64,000 bases of DNA from NCBI GenBank assembly GCA_029718625.1, contig CM056391.1, forward strand, positions 8,764,615-8,828,614. Direction: 5' to 3'. This DNA is from Synaphobranchus kaupii (taxonomy: Eukaryota > Chordata > Actinopteri > Anguilliformes > Synaphobranchidae). The notes beneath the pieces are model-generated. The model did not search any database and had not been told where the DNA came from. It saw only the letters and a program-made list of their open reading frames with translations. Position numbers and translations under genes: made by a program. The first letter of the stretch is position 1. Each line of letters starts with the position of its first letter. Below, in pieces: positions 25,230-36,734 of the stretch.

Positions 25230-26160
25230 AACCCCAATTCCAAAAACGTTGTGTGTATAAAATGTACAGTGTATAAAATGTAAATAAAAACAGAAAGCAA
25301 TGACTTGCAAATCCTTTTTGACCTGTATTCAATTGAAAACAGTACAAAGACAAGATACTTAATGTTTTAACTAATCAACTTTATTGTTTTTTGTAAATAT
25401 ATAGGCCTACGCTCATTCTAAATTTGATGCCTGCAACACGTCCCAAAACAGTTGGGACAGGGGCATTTTTACTACTGTGTTAAATCACCTTTCCTTTTAA
25501 CAACACTCAGTAATCTGTTGGGAACTAAGGACACTAATTGTTGTAGTTTTGAAAGCAGAATTTTTTCCCATTCTTGCTTGATATAAGACTTCAGCTGCTC
25601 AACAGTCCGGGGTCTCCATTGTCGTATTTTGCGCTTCATAATGCGCCACACGTTTTCAATGGGAGACAGGTCTGGACTGCAGACAGGCCAGTCTAATACC
25701 CGCACTCTCTGACTACGAAGCCACGCTGTTGTAACACATGCCGAATGTGGTTTGGCATTGTCTTGTATTCATGGCAGCATATGTTTCTCCAAAATGCATA
25801 TGTACCCTTCAGCATTAATGGTGCCTTCACAGATGTGCAAGTTACCCATGTCATGGGCACTAACAGACCCCCATACCATGACAAATGCTGACTTTTGAAC
25901 CTTGCGTTGGTAACAATCATGATGGTCCTTTTCCTCTTTGGCCCGGAGAACGCAACGTCCATTATTTCCAAAAACAATTTGAAAGATGGACTTGTCAGAC
26001 CACAGTGCACGTTTCCACTTTGCATCAGTCTATCTTAGATGAGCTCGAGCCCAGAGAAGTCGTGGCATTTCTGGATGTTGTTGATATATGGACGCAAGTT
26101 CACTTGGTAGTTAAACAACATGATTGCTGGTCGCTAAAATAACCACTGCGTCGGTCTGAA
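25230..26160 (-). mobile_element. Tc1-like transposase relic, chimeric element
   Basis: The frame at 25705-25472 carries VLDWPVCSPDLSPIENVW, the canonical Tc1 motif with the catalytic Glu, then a Tc1-type C-terminus. Upstream on the same strand (26025-25693) are further Tc1-like stretches out of frame. The left edge (ACAAACCCCAATTCCAAAAA) and the segment at 25990-26090 resemble two other common fish DNA-transposon repeats, so this is a mosaic. Multiple frameshifts make it a relic. Confidence 0.7.
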
Positions 26161-28740
26161 ACACTTGTGTTTGGGTTACCGCCGGTGTAAGATAGGGCCC
26201 TGCGTGTCCTACTGGGCCTGTTTCAGTTCTTATGCTAAGTTACCCAATTAGCTAAAAGCAGTAACCTTAGGTGATCTTAAGCTGTGCTTGAGCGGTTCAG
26301 AATTTTCATATTTTCTTGCTAAGTGTGTGGATTAGTCAACATTTGTGCATGTGCCTTTCTCAGATGGTTCTATTCCATACTGCACATCTTAAAGTAAATC
26401 AAAAGCCTTAATGCTAAAGCAGCTCATTTCCTCAACTGTTTTGGAATGTAGAGATCATGCTATGCCCACTCTTGCTAATTGGGCATGTGACGGTGTCTTT
26501 CTGAAGCTGCTGAAAATGTAGCCACTCTACAATTTTTCTTCAAGCACATTATCATACTGCAATTCTGCATTTTCAAATATCTGTTTTAAGCCTAATTGAC
26601 ATGTAATTGCATTAAGAAATATCTCTGTTTTCATGCCAAATTCCCTTCTTGGCTGTCTCTTATGAATGCACTGTGTCATATACAGTTTAAGTGATCACTG
26701 TAAGAGCAACAGACTGTGCCATCACAGAGGATCCGGCTGTCTGCAAGACTTCCCGTATATCAATATACGTGGCACTACTCCATAATATTTCCAAACAATT
26801 CCATACATAACCAGGCATTTTCGAATGACAAATGATTGGGAGGAGTGACAGAGGTGAATCACATTAAATGAGTCCCCCAATCTAATGACTGTTTGACAGT
26901 GTCATCATTCCATGGCTGAATGACTAAAAACTAGATTTGAGCAGAATCCAGACGCTATTCTGAAGTCTGAAGAGTGCCAAGCTACCTCGGGCCCTTGAGC
27001 CATGAAATTACCATTCTACTCATTAGCGACGAGCCAAGCCCCCTTAGCACAGACTGGGGAAAAAAAACAGATTCTCCGAACATAACCAACTCTGGGGTAA
27101 ATTGAGATTTTAATGGAAGTTGTTGCCTCTCAATTGAAAGAAGGCCTTTTCATTTTTTCCTTTAATGAATTTCCGCATTCCCCATTTGGCAAACATGGAG
27201 CTAACGATAGTATCGCAGCACTAATACTGAATTCCTATAAGAAATAACCTGAAATTAAAAAAGGACTTCACTGATATACTGCTGTGCTGTGTACTAACGG
27301 TGGTTACATTGAAAACGCATTCTCGTTCCATGCCTTACAAAATAAAGTACAAAATGGCCCTGATTTTGAGGGAAGTTACGTGTGAGATTAAACCTTAAAC
27401 AGAGAGGCTGCAGAAAAAACATCTGGTTTTTAGCTCCTGAAGCACAGCCCCCCAGTGAGTTATTGATCGCTCCCTTCCTGGTGTTTGCAGAGTCTGTAGC
27501 AAGACTGGTAGCCCTCTGGCTCCCCGGCCAATTCGATGGCAATAAAAGGCGATGGGTGTGGTTGACACTTGTCTTCGCCATGTGCCTGGGGGAACAGCCA
27601 ACACGATGTATGGATACGGGCGAACACTTGGGGTGATTGCATTTCTTATATGAAAAAAAACCCTTGCTTAGGATTGGCTTTACTGCACATATTAGGAGCG
27701 ATTTCTATCACATTATTCATCCAGCTGTGAACCATAGATCTGCGGTCTGTGGCACGCTGGAGCTGAAAGTCATCGTGCCTCCTTTATATGGCAAAATAAA
27801 AAATCCATGCACATAAGACGCTCATCCCCCTGCTGAGTCATAAATATCTAATTTATATGAATTATGCTTGATGAAATTCATACTCAAGCTGCAGGCAGGA
27901 AAAAAAAAATAAAGTACAAGTTATCTCCAAAACTTTCCGTCGTGTAATTTGATACAAGTATTAAAGGTGACAAGTCTTAATATAAAATTTATAACAAGGA
28001 GGTATTATTTGTTCGATTTGTTTTCCCTCCCCATTCCATTTTAAGTTGGAAAATTGGCAAGAGGGAAAATGAGAAAAAGATAACTTGAGCTCTGCAGCGG
28101 TTCAATAAGATGGTTCTATTAATGATTAATATTTCAGAGCACCATGCGCAGCAAGGCTGATTCTGTCTGATGAATTCACATGTTTGAATTCACTTCATCG
28201 GTTTAATCTAAAGTGTTGACGTCTCAAGAGTGCTCTTTCCCTCCGCGTTCTCAAAGACAGGGCAGCAGCAGCAGAATGCTCAAAGCAACAGTGCATCAGC
28301 CTGGCAACTGGCACAGTCCAATTATTTGAGATTGGAACACAGCACTAGGAAAAACAGACCTATATTAATGAACTGGGGGATTGAACTAGGGTTCACTATC
28401 ATGTAAATGCAAATTGTGTTTTATGTTTGTGTGTCTCTTAATTATGGCCTGTACTGTTCATTGGTTAACCTTCATATTTTTCTTACTCTCTATAATGCAT
28501 AAAAAGATTTATTCAGGTTGCTGCCAGTTGGCCTGACCAGTATTTCTAAGAGCCAAAGTGAAATCCACCGGTATGTTTTTGTACAATGGGAGTTGTTGTG
28601 CTATAGTATGTAGCATTGAGGCCTCAACCTAGTTGAGAGGCAGTAACACAAGGGTGTCATCTGTTTCAAAGTTCTTATAGAAACTTCAAAACCTTATTAG
28701 TTATATATATTCATGGTTCATATTGACTCAATCCTATGCT
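26161..28740. other. Unique intron sequence, candidate conserved noncoding DNA
   Basis: No exon or clear repeat was found. About 26700-28360 is repeat-poor and AT-balanced, with homeodomain-like TAAT/ATTA cores (for example 27845-27870). Developmental-gene introns such as those of teneurins often hold conserved elements of this kind. Assignment is by look only. The overlapping frames at 27294-27642 on both strands have no protein signature. Confidence 0.35.
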
Positions 28741-28754
28741 CAGAGAGTTAAGCT

Positions 28755-29130
28755 TAAAGGGATAGTTCACCCATTTAGAAAAAAATTATATTGTTTTACT
28801 TACCCCCAAAATAGTATGTAAGGCTGTAGTGATGCTGTCCTGGTCTCACCGTTGTAGCTAAAATTGGCTAAAACTGAATTGGAACAATGCTAACAACTAG
28901 CATCCTGCCATTGGATTTAATTTCCCCCCAGGAACGCATGCAGCGTTGTTGTTATTGCTTTGGGGTAAGGCCATGGCTGTCAATACCCCAAAGATGTGTA
29001 TCATTGCAAATTCATGGTTTTTGGTTAATCTTAGCTTTAAGTCTCATTTGGCTTTGAACATGACACACACTCATAGACTAGAACATATTTTTTATGGTAA
29101 AGTTTAGTCCATCAATTTTAATGTTTTATC
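28755..29130. repeat. Interspersed fish repeat with AAGGGATAGTTCACCC start
   Basis: The motif AAGGGATAGTTCACCCATTT at about 28757 is a widely repeated teleost sequence. The following 350 bases fit the same class of noncoding repeat. The exact family and right boundary are not certain. Confidence 0.45.
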
Positions 29131-30240
29131 TTGTTTATACCTGATAAAAAAAATGTTTTTTTCTTCTGATTATTCTAGAGATGTTTTGGCCCGTGCTGGT
29201 ATGCAAATTAACTTTAGTCTTCACTTGTTTCACCATGCACACCACATTGGCCAGCAATAAGACTTGTCTGCCTCCCCCACCCCCTGCATTCATGACATCA
29301 GTTGGCATCAGAGTAATGAAACAAATTGTTTATTATTCCGCAGAATTACCATGTCATTCCTGTGATCTGTTGGAACAGGAATTTACGTCAGACCAAAGCA
29401 GGCTTTGTTCGCTCTAGATTAGAACAGGACTGGAGTGTGATCCAAGTGATTAATACAGAAAGCCCTATGGTGAAACGATGTCTGAGAAATACCTGCTTCT
29501 GTGGCTGTACTTGGAGGCCGCCATCTTATGACTGACGCTCCTGTGAAAATGTGATTGAATTGTGATTGAACAGCTTGTGTGATTTTCATTTTGGATTTAT
29601 TTATTAAAGATTCATATTTATTTAAAGGAAATTCAACCCAAAGTGCATTGTAGTCATTCGTTGCAACGGCTGATCGAATTGTATAGATAAAATGAATTGA
29701 CATAAATAAGATATATTTAATTATATCAATTAAATATAATTAAATCAGATGTTCCCATCTCATGATGCAGATCGTGAAATGCAATTTCCTTAGCTAGCCT
29801 GGGCTGTTTAAAATAGGCTGTGTGACCAAAGCATTTTTAAAAAGCAAGGCGGAGAGAGGGAGGTAAATTGAGTTGCGGTTTCATGCAATTTTCTTAAATA
29901 ATGTAACTAATGACAAAAATAACCACAATTGGTGCTAATTTTATGGTATAAAGTTGAGAAGGAACTATTTGCTTCCTTATAGAATCAATTGTTTTCAGAA
30001 CTACCAACGAGAGGTTTTTGCATAACTACGGACAAAATAGAACTAGTAACGAGAAATAGAATTAGCAACGAGATGTTTTCTGTTCAAATAGAACTATCAA
30101 CGAGCAGTTTTGCATGACAACGGCAAACTACATGCCAAAATGGCCTCGGAAGGATATTTAAATTTCAGCTGATAAAGTCGATAAAAATCAATAAATATAA
30201 ATGTGACTATATATAATAATTGTTGGTAACCATGGTATAA
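29131..30240. other. AT-rich intron with irregular AACGAGA motif cluster
   Basis: No gene is seen. Between about 30001 and 30110 the pattern AACTA(C/G/T)(C/A)AACGAG or close variants recurs four times with 25-45 base spacing, probably part of a larger repeat that includes the palindrome at 30243-30361. Confidence 0.4.
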
Positions 30241-30242
30241 GC

Positions 30243-30361
30243 GCAATAATGACCTCGGAGCCGGGCATTACACAGTTTAAATGCCCTTCACGGAGGGAAA
30301 TTTACTACCTCCGCGTCGGGCATTTAAACTGTGTAATGCCTGGCTCCTCTGTCATTATTGC
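30243..30361. mobile_element. Snap-back MITE, 119-bp palindrome
   Basis: The arms start GCAATAATGAC (30243-30253) and end with the exact reverse complement (30351-30361). Inner arms at 30263-30286 and 30318-30341 match in 23 of 24 bases. The centre holds a second small GGAGG/CCTCC pair. It has no coding capacity. Confidence 0.75.
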
Positions 30362-31099
30362 TTACTAAATGGATAATAAACCATTCACCAAATCTCTGCC
30401 ATCCAATTTGATAAAAGCAGCATTATTTGTACATTTTAACATTCATAAATCCATTTGTTGTCTGTTATACTTTATTACATGCAATCGGTTTCCAAAGAGC
30501 AACAACCAGGTTAATTTTTATATGTCACACTGGGATTATGAGGTTTCATCTACCCATTATTTATCTATGAAATGTATTATTCTCCCAAAAATTAGTCTGT
30601 ATAAAACTATTTATTGAAATAATATCAATGTTTAGACTCCGGTTTCTTTTGATTTGTTAGTCTGTCTCTATCTTCCATTTTTCTTCTGTGATAAAGCCAT
30701 TTCTCCTCCTCCACAATATTCCCTCATGTTTTACCAGTTGAAACTCCAGTTGAACTGAAAAGCAAGAGACTGACTGTGACAAGCTATACAATTATAAGGC
30801 AGCAGGGGTGTTACTTGGAAAGACGCTTGAATTTGAGTCAGAAAGACAGACAGGAAAAAATTCATTGCATATGATCAGTCCAATTAAAGGAATGGTGAAC
30901 CTTCAGAGCAAAAAATAATAATAATAATAATTGGAAAGATGCAAATTATGAAATAACAGGCATAAACAGGTCAGAGCAACGTTTTCTCAAACAGACATGT
31001 AATTTATGTCATAAATAAACTCAATAATAACCTGGCATAATGAACTGAGCTGAACAAAAGCAAAGCTAAATAAATAAATAATAGCATCACACAGATCCT

Positions 31100-31560
31100 G
31101 CAGATTTTTTGGCTACACATTCATGCTGCCAGCCTCCTGCTCCACCTCATCCCAAAGGAGCTCTATTGGATTGAGATCTGGGCACTGTGCAGGCCACCGG
31201 AGTAAACAGAAGTCTCTCACGTTTGAACCAGCTTCAGATGATGTGTGCTTTGTCATATAGCCCATTATCCTGCTGGAAGTATCCATTTGAAAAAGGGTAG
31301 ACCGTGGCCATAAATTGATGCATATGGGCAGCAACAATACTTAGGTATGCTGTCGCATTCAAATGATGCTCAATTGGTATGAAGGGGCCCTACGTGTCCC
31401 AAGAAAACATTACACCACGACCACCAGCCTGCACCGTTGACACAAGGCAAGATGGATCCATGGATTCATGCTGTTTGTGCCAAATTGTGACCCTGCCATC
31501 TGCATATCTCAGCAGAAATCTTGATTATTGTTCTTGGGTGAAACCGTGAAGCAACATGGA
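31100..31560 (-). mobile_element. Tc1-like transposase 3' fragment
   Basis: The frame at 31337-31113 carries RWPAQCPDLNPIELLWDEV, the Tc1 DDE C-terminal signature with catalytic Glu, and ends shortly after. DNA to about 31560 continues the same element type out of frame. The N-terminal half is missing. Confidence 0.75.
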
Positions 31561-31575
31561 CGTCTCTTATATATA

Positions 31576-32488
31576 CAGATCCTTTCCAAAAAATTAGAAT
31601 ATCATGGAAAAGTTTTTTTTTTCCATAATTCCATTCAAAAAGTGAAACTTTCATAGATTATAGATTCATTACACACAAAGTTAAATATTTCTAGCCTTTA
31701 TTTGTTTAATTTTTCATAATTTTGGCTTACAGCTCCAGAAAACCCCCAAAACAGTATCAAGAAATTAGAATAGTGTGTCGAAAATCAGCATTTACTTCAG
31801 TTATTTCAGAGAATGAGTGGAGTGGCTTGACTCGAGGAATCCGACAGTTGTAGCCCATGTCCCGGATACGTCTGTACGTGGTGGTTTTTGAAGCACTGAC
31901 TCCAGCCTCAGTCCACTCCCTCTGCATCTCCGCCAAATTTTGGAATCGTCTTTGCTTGACAATCCACTGAAGCCTACGGTCATCTCTTTTGCTTGTGCAC
32001 CTTCTCCTGCCACATTTTTCCCTTCCACTAAACTTTCTATTGATATGCTTGGACACTGCACTCTGTGAACAGCCAGCCTCCTTAGCGATGACCTTTTGTG
32101 GCATACCCATCTTCTGGAGGGTGTCAATGATGGTCTTCTGGCCAATTGTCAAGTCTGCAGTCTTCCCCATACTGAACCAAACTGAGATAAACTTTGCAGG
32201 TGTTTTGAGTAAATTAGATGATAGTGTGACACTCAGTCTAAAACATTCATTCTCTGAAATAACTGAAGTAAATGCTGATTTTCGACACACTATTCTAATT
32301 TCTTGAAATACTGTTTTGGGGGTTTTCTGGAGCTGTAAGCCAAAATTATGAAAAATGAAACAAAGGCTAGAAATATTTCACTTTGTGTGTAATGAATCTA
32401 TAATCTATGAAAGTTTCACTTTTTGAATGGAATTATGGAAAAAAAAAAAAACTTTTCCATGATATTATAATTTTTTGGAAAGGATCTG
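31576..32488. mobile_element. Internally deleted Tc1-like element with long terminal inverted repeats
   Basis: This 913-bp element is flanked by TA at both ends (31574-31575, 32489-32490). Its termini CAGATCCTTTCC and GGAAAGGATCTG begin inverted repeats of about 240 bp (31576-31815 and 32248-32488) that are nearly identical. Between them is only the N-terminal part of a transposase gene. The catalytic part has been lost by an internal deletion that joins the coding sequence directly to the left terminal repeat. Confidence 0.85.
31757..32170 (-). CDS. Truncated Tc1-like transposase: DNA-binding domain only
   Basis: Starting at the ATG at 32170, the frame encodes 137 residues. It opens with MGKTADLTIGQKTIIDTL and continues with a helix-turn-helix around residues 12-48 (IAKEAGCSQSAVSKHINR) and a second HTH-like segment ending in TTTYRRIRDMGYNCRIPR. 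This is the bipartite paired-type binding domain of Tc1 transposases. The DDE domain is absent and the last 20 or so residues are read from terminal-repeat DNA. The usual family length is about 340 residues. I chose this start because it matches the conserved transposase N-terminus; an upstream in-frame ATG at 32290 lies in the terminal repeat. It is uncertain whether it is expressed. Confidence 0.65.
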   Translation of the reverse strand: MGKTADLTIGQKTIIDTLQKMGMPQKVIAKEAGCSQSAVSKHINRKFSGREKCGRRRCTSKRDDRRLQWIVKQRRFQNLAEMQREWTEAGVSASKTTTYRRIRDMGYNCRIPRVKPLHSFSEITEVNADFRHTILIS

Positions 32489-32493
32489 TATAT

Positions 32494-32568
32494 ATATGAT
32501 TAACTCCTGAAGTTATTAACTTAATTAATCCACAGCTAGATTAAGTTAACTTCAGGAGTTAATCATAT
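32494..32568. repeat. 22-bp perfect inverted repeat
   Basis: Arms at 32494-32515 and 32547-32568 (core TTAACTCCTGAAG / CTTCAGGAGTTAA) are exact reverse complements, spaced by 31 AT-rich bases. It directly abuts the right end of the Tc1-like element. Confidence 0.8.
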
Positions 32569-33500
32569 ACGACGCCGTCATAAACGTTCATAGCTACGCA
32601 CCCTGATTTTTCAGACTGAGCGTCTAATCGCCTGGGTCGCAGCTCACATTTGGAATCAATACTTGGACGCTCACTGGATCGCTTAGTTTTGTATCCACAG
32701 TAGGACTTACCTCCTCCTGCCCTGCACACCTACATTTCCATCTCAGTGCAATCTACCCATGAGTAGCCGCTGAATGAAATGGGAGGGCAGATGTAGATTA
32801 GAATTAATCCAATTGCTAATGCTCAACAATGGCTATTCTAATCTCCGGCAATATTATACTGAAGATAAAGGCTCTCCAATAGAAAGAGGGAATAAGCACA
32901 ATCCAGCAAAGGCATTTTAATTTAGTCATTTTTCAATGAAGGGAAGAAATTAAAAGTAACACTGCAAGTTCAGTGCCGGTGCTCTTAGCAATGTCACATT
33001 TGGAACCGTGATTTTCAATAGAAATCTCACCCTTCTTCATTAAATGTCAGTCATCGTTACCTGGTGTTTTTTGTTTTTTTATCATTCATACACTTATTAA
33101 TTTTTTCTTTTTATCTGTTTCTGCTCCACATTGAGACGTTGAGCCCTGAAGCAGCAGAAGGCTGTCAGAGAGCAGTTAAAAGTGTTATCATTTCAGTGCG
33201 GGTGTTCTGGAAGACAGGAGACAGGGTCTAGTCTCTTGACACTTCTTGACCCTGACAGGTATGCATTGTCAGGAGAACCAGTCCCATCGTTCCCTAATCA
33301 TGCCGTGTGGAACAGGGTCAGACTAGCAACACAAACCAGCCCAGGAATTTACACTTGAGAGGCCCCAACAGTTGTCCAAATTAACGCACCAAAATAATAA
33401 AGCAGTCAGAGGATGCAGTCACAGCATGTCGACCAGCTGATCACCCAATCGATAATAGAAAATGCTAATTAAAAAGCCCCAGGGAATAAGCCAGTCCCAT
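32569..33500. other. Unique sequence, candidate conserved noncoding DNA
   Basis: There is no coding frame of note and no recognised repeat. About 32750-33060 has many homeodomain-like TAATTA/ATTAAT cores. The segment runs straight into the assembly gap. Confidence 0.35.
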
Positions 33501-34000
33501 NNNNNNNNNNNNNNNNNNNNNNNNNNNNNNNNNNNNNNNNNNNNNNNNNNNNNNNNNNNNNNNNNNNNNNNNNNNNNNNNNNNNNNNNNNNNNNNNNNNN
33601 NNNNNNNNNNNNNNNNNNNNNNNNNNNNNNNNNNNNNNNNNNNNNNNNNNNNNNNNNNNNNNNNNNNNNNNNNNNNNNNNNNNNNNNNNNNNNNNNNNNN
33701 NNNNNNNNNNNNNNNNNNNNNNNNNNNNNNNNNNNNNNNNNNNNNNNNNNNNNNNNNNNNNNNNNNNNNNNNNNNNNNNNNNNNNNNNNNNNNNNNNNNN
33801 NNNNNNNNNNNNNNNNNNNNNNNNNNNNNNNNNNNNNNNNNNNNNNNNNNNNNNNNNNNNNNNNNNNNNNNNNNNNNNNNNNNNNNNNNNNNNNNNNNNN
33901 NNNNNNNNNNNNNNNNNNNNNNNNNNNNNNNNNNNNNNNNNNNNNNNNNNNNNNNNNNNNNNNNNNNNNNNNNNNNNNNNNNNNNNNNNNNNNNNNNNNN
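33501..34000. other. Assembly gap of exactly 500 N
   Basis: All 500 bases are N. A round number usually marks a scaffold join of unknown length. The right edge is TG-repeat sequence, which often breaks assemblies. Frames that read through the N are artefacts. Confidence 0.98.
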
Positions 34001-34117
34001 TGTGTTGTTTGCGTGGTGTGTGTGTGTGCACATATGTGTGCATGCGTGTGTGTGTGTGTGTGTGTGTTTGCGTGTGTGTGCACATATGTGTGGCATGCGT
34101 GTGTGTGTGTGTGCACA
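34001..34117 (+). repeat. TG-rich microsatellite
   Basis: Imperfect (TG)n with GCATGCG and CACATATG interruptions, directly at the gap edge and interrupted by the foldback at 34120. Confidence 0.9.
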
Positions 34118-34119
34118 TA

Positions 34120-35298
34120 CAGTGGCATCCGGAAAGTATTCACAGCGCTTCACTTTTTCCACATTTTGTTCTGTTACAGCCTTATTCCAAAATTGATTAA
34201 ATTCATTTTTTTCCCTCAAAATTCTACACACAACACCCCATAATGACAATGTGAAAAAAAGTGTTTTTTTGAGATCTTTTGCAAATTTATTAAAAATAAA
34301 AAACTAAAATTTCTCATTTACATAAGTATTCATAGCCTTTGCTTTAACGTATTTTTTAAAGTATCATATTTTCATATTTGGTCGCATATCCTTTACATGC
34401 TGTTACTTCCTGAAGTCTGTGACCATCAACATCAAAAAAACTGTCGATATCTTATTTTCAGGCACTGTTACAAGCGATACTATAACCTCTCTGCATTTGA
34501 ATGGATCTCTATGGAAATTTGGGGGTGAGACTAGATTCAGCTGTAAATTACACTGGTACAGTATGGAACACATGGCTGGCTAAATGGCTGTAAGTTATCA
34601 AGGGTCTGAGCTATCAAACGAGCCCCAAACCATCACTCTGTTGCCAGAAATGGAGTAGATGTGGATGGATCACTTTAGGGTTGTTTCTCCTGACTTTTTT
34701 CCCCATAGAGTTCTATAGGAAAATGAGTCCGGGAGAAATAACCCTTGCAGTGATCCATCCACATCTACTCCATATCTGGCAACAGAGTGATGGTTTGGGG
34801 CTCGTTTGATAGCTCAGACCCTTGATAACTTACAGCCATTTAGCCAGCCATGTGTTCCATACTGTACCAGTGTAATTTACAGCTGAATCTAGTCTCACCC
34901 CCCAATTTCCATAGAGATCCATTTCAAATGCAGAGAGGTTATAGTATCGCTATGTAACAGTACCTGAAAATAAGATATCGACAGTTTTTTTGATGTTGAT
35001 GGTCACAGACTTCAGGAAGTAACAGCATGTAAAGGATATGCGACTAAATATGAAATATGATACTTTAAAAATACGTTAAAGCAAAGGCTATGAATACTTA
35101 TGTAAATGAGAAAGTTTAGTTTTTTATTTTTAATAAATTTGCAAAGATCTCAAAAAAAACGTTTTTCACATTGTCATTATGGGGTGTTGTGTGTAGAATT
35201 TTGAGGGAAAAAATGAATTTAATCAATTTTGGAATAAGGCTGTAACAGAACAAAATGTGGAAAAAGTGAAGCGCTGTGAATACTTTCCGGATGCACTG
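34120..35298. mobile_element. Tc1-like foldback, second full copy, 1179 bp
   Basis: The ends CAGTGGCATCCGGAAAGT and the reverse complement of CAGTGCATCCGGAAAGT are flanked by TA (34118-34119, 35299-35300). The whole element is an inverted duplication centred near 34700. It is very similar to 22630-23798 in the arms, but its outermost 25 or so bases differ. It sits inside a TG microsatellite, part of which continues on each side. It has no coding capacity. Confidence 0.85.
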
Positions 35299-35300
35299 TA

Positions 35301-35640
35301 TGTGTGCATGCGTGTGTGTGTGGGTGGTGCGCAAGCGTGTGTGTGTGTGTGTGTGTGTGTGCGCATGCGTGTGTGTGTGCATGTGCGCTGGTTTGTGTGT
35401 GCGTGCGTGCGTCTGCATGTATGCACGTGTGTGTGTGTGTGTGTGTGTGCGCATTGCGTGTGTGTGTCTGCATGTGCGTTGGTTTGTGTGTGCGTGCATG
35501 CGTCTGCATGTATGCACGTGTGTGTGTGTGTGTGCGTTTGTGTGCGCGGTGCATGCGTCTGCATGTGTGTGTGTGCGCTGGTTTTGTGTGTGTGCAGTGC
35601 ACATGCCCTGGTTTGTGTAAGCGTGTGCTGGTTTGAGTGA
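35301..35640 (+). repeat. Long TG-rich microsatellite
   Basis: (TG)n with GCGTGCATGCG and CTGGTTTGTG interruptions, the continuation of the array at 34001-34117. Cys/Val- or His/Thr-rich open frames on both strands come from this repeat and are not genes. Confidence 0.9.
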
Positions 35641-36693
35641 GTGTGTGTATGTGGGGATGGATGCAGGCGCACACACACTCGTCATTGAATTCAATGTAGA
35701 AATGAAAACTCCATAACCTGTTCACACGTGGGTTCAAGGAAATGAAGAAAAATCTCAAATGCAATTGGAAAGGAAGGCCTTTTGTTTACTGCCGTGGCTT
35801 CTGGTTGCTGCTTTGATTATGGGCCCTGAATGAATGATTGATAGAAGTGTTTTATATTTTTTTGATGGCTGGCAGAAGGGAGGGAGGGGGGGTTGTGTGT
35901 TTGGGGGGGGGGGGGGGGGGGGGGGGGCGCGGGGGGGGGTTAGCCCTGTGAAAAGGTCTGATGTACCCAGTACAGACTACAGACTCCACCCTGGGTCTGT
36001 CAACAACAGTCCCCACACATGTGTACATGCACACTACAGCCCCCCCCCCCCCCAACAGTCTTTAAAGAAATGGTTGAGGGCTGCAATTTTAACGCTGGGT
36101 CCATCCCAAACCACAGATTCATAAGACTGGGTGCGTCATGCTGAGCAGAGCCATAGCCCGCTGTGTTGCCATTAAACTAACCCAGAAATCAATACAGTTC
36201 TAAACCACCATCAGGCCCCACCTTAACTGGCCTCACATGTGCAATGCAAGCATTAAAATGGCCGCTTGGGCTGATCACATTTCCAAAGGCGGGGGAGGAG
36301 AAAGTACACAGTGGTCATGTTGACAGAGCCTACGCCCGTAGAAACCCGAAATGCCTAATCGCCGTAGCGGCATGTAGCGTGTCAGCTAAATGGAACTGAA
36401 AATGTAATTTTTTCCAAACTGGACCCTGCTTAGGGTGGTTATCAAAACGTTTGCTCGAGATTTGCAGGTTTCTGAGGCCCTACGTATCGCGCACGTTGTT
36501 TTTTTTGCGTAGAGACGAATCATGAGTCGTCTGTTTCCAAGTGCCCAATCCCCCCCCCCCCCCACCCCCCCCCCCCCCCCCCCCCCCTCCCCCCAGCTAC
36601 ATAATGAAGGATAAACTTGCCCGGTGGCCACCTGACAGTAATTAGCCCGAGGCTGAGCCGACGGTGAATCTGCGGGCGGAGTGTCCGCCCCCC

Positions 36694-36734
<41 letters not shown>

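Noticed and set aside
33419..34249. Long open frames on both strands across the gap
   Set aside because: They are mostly N bases; the ends are TG/CA repeat.
35116..35764. His/Thr-rich and Cys/Val-rich frames of 110-192 codons
   Set aside because: They are translations of the TG microsatellite and of Tc1 terminal-repeat DNA.
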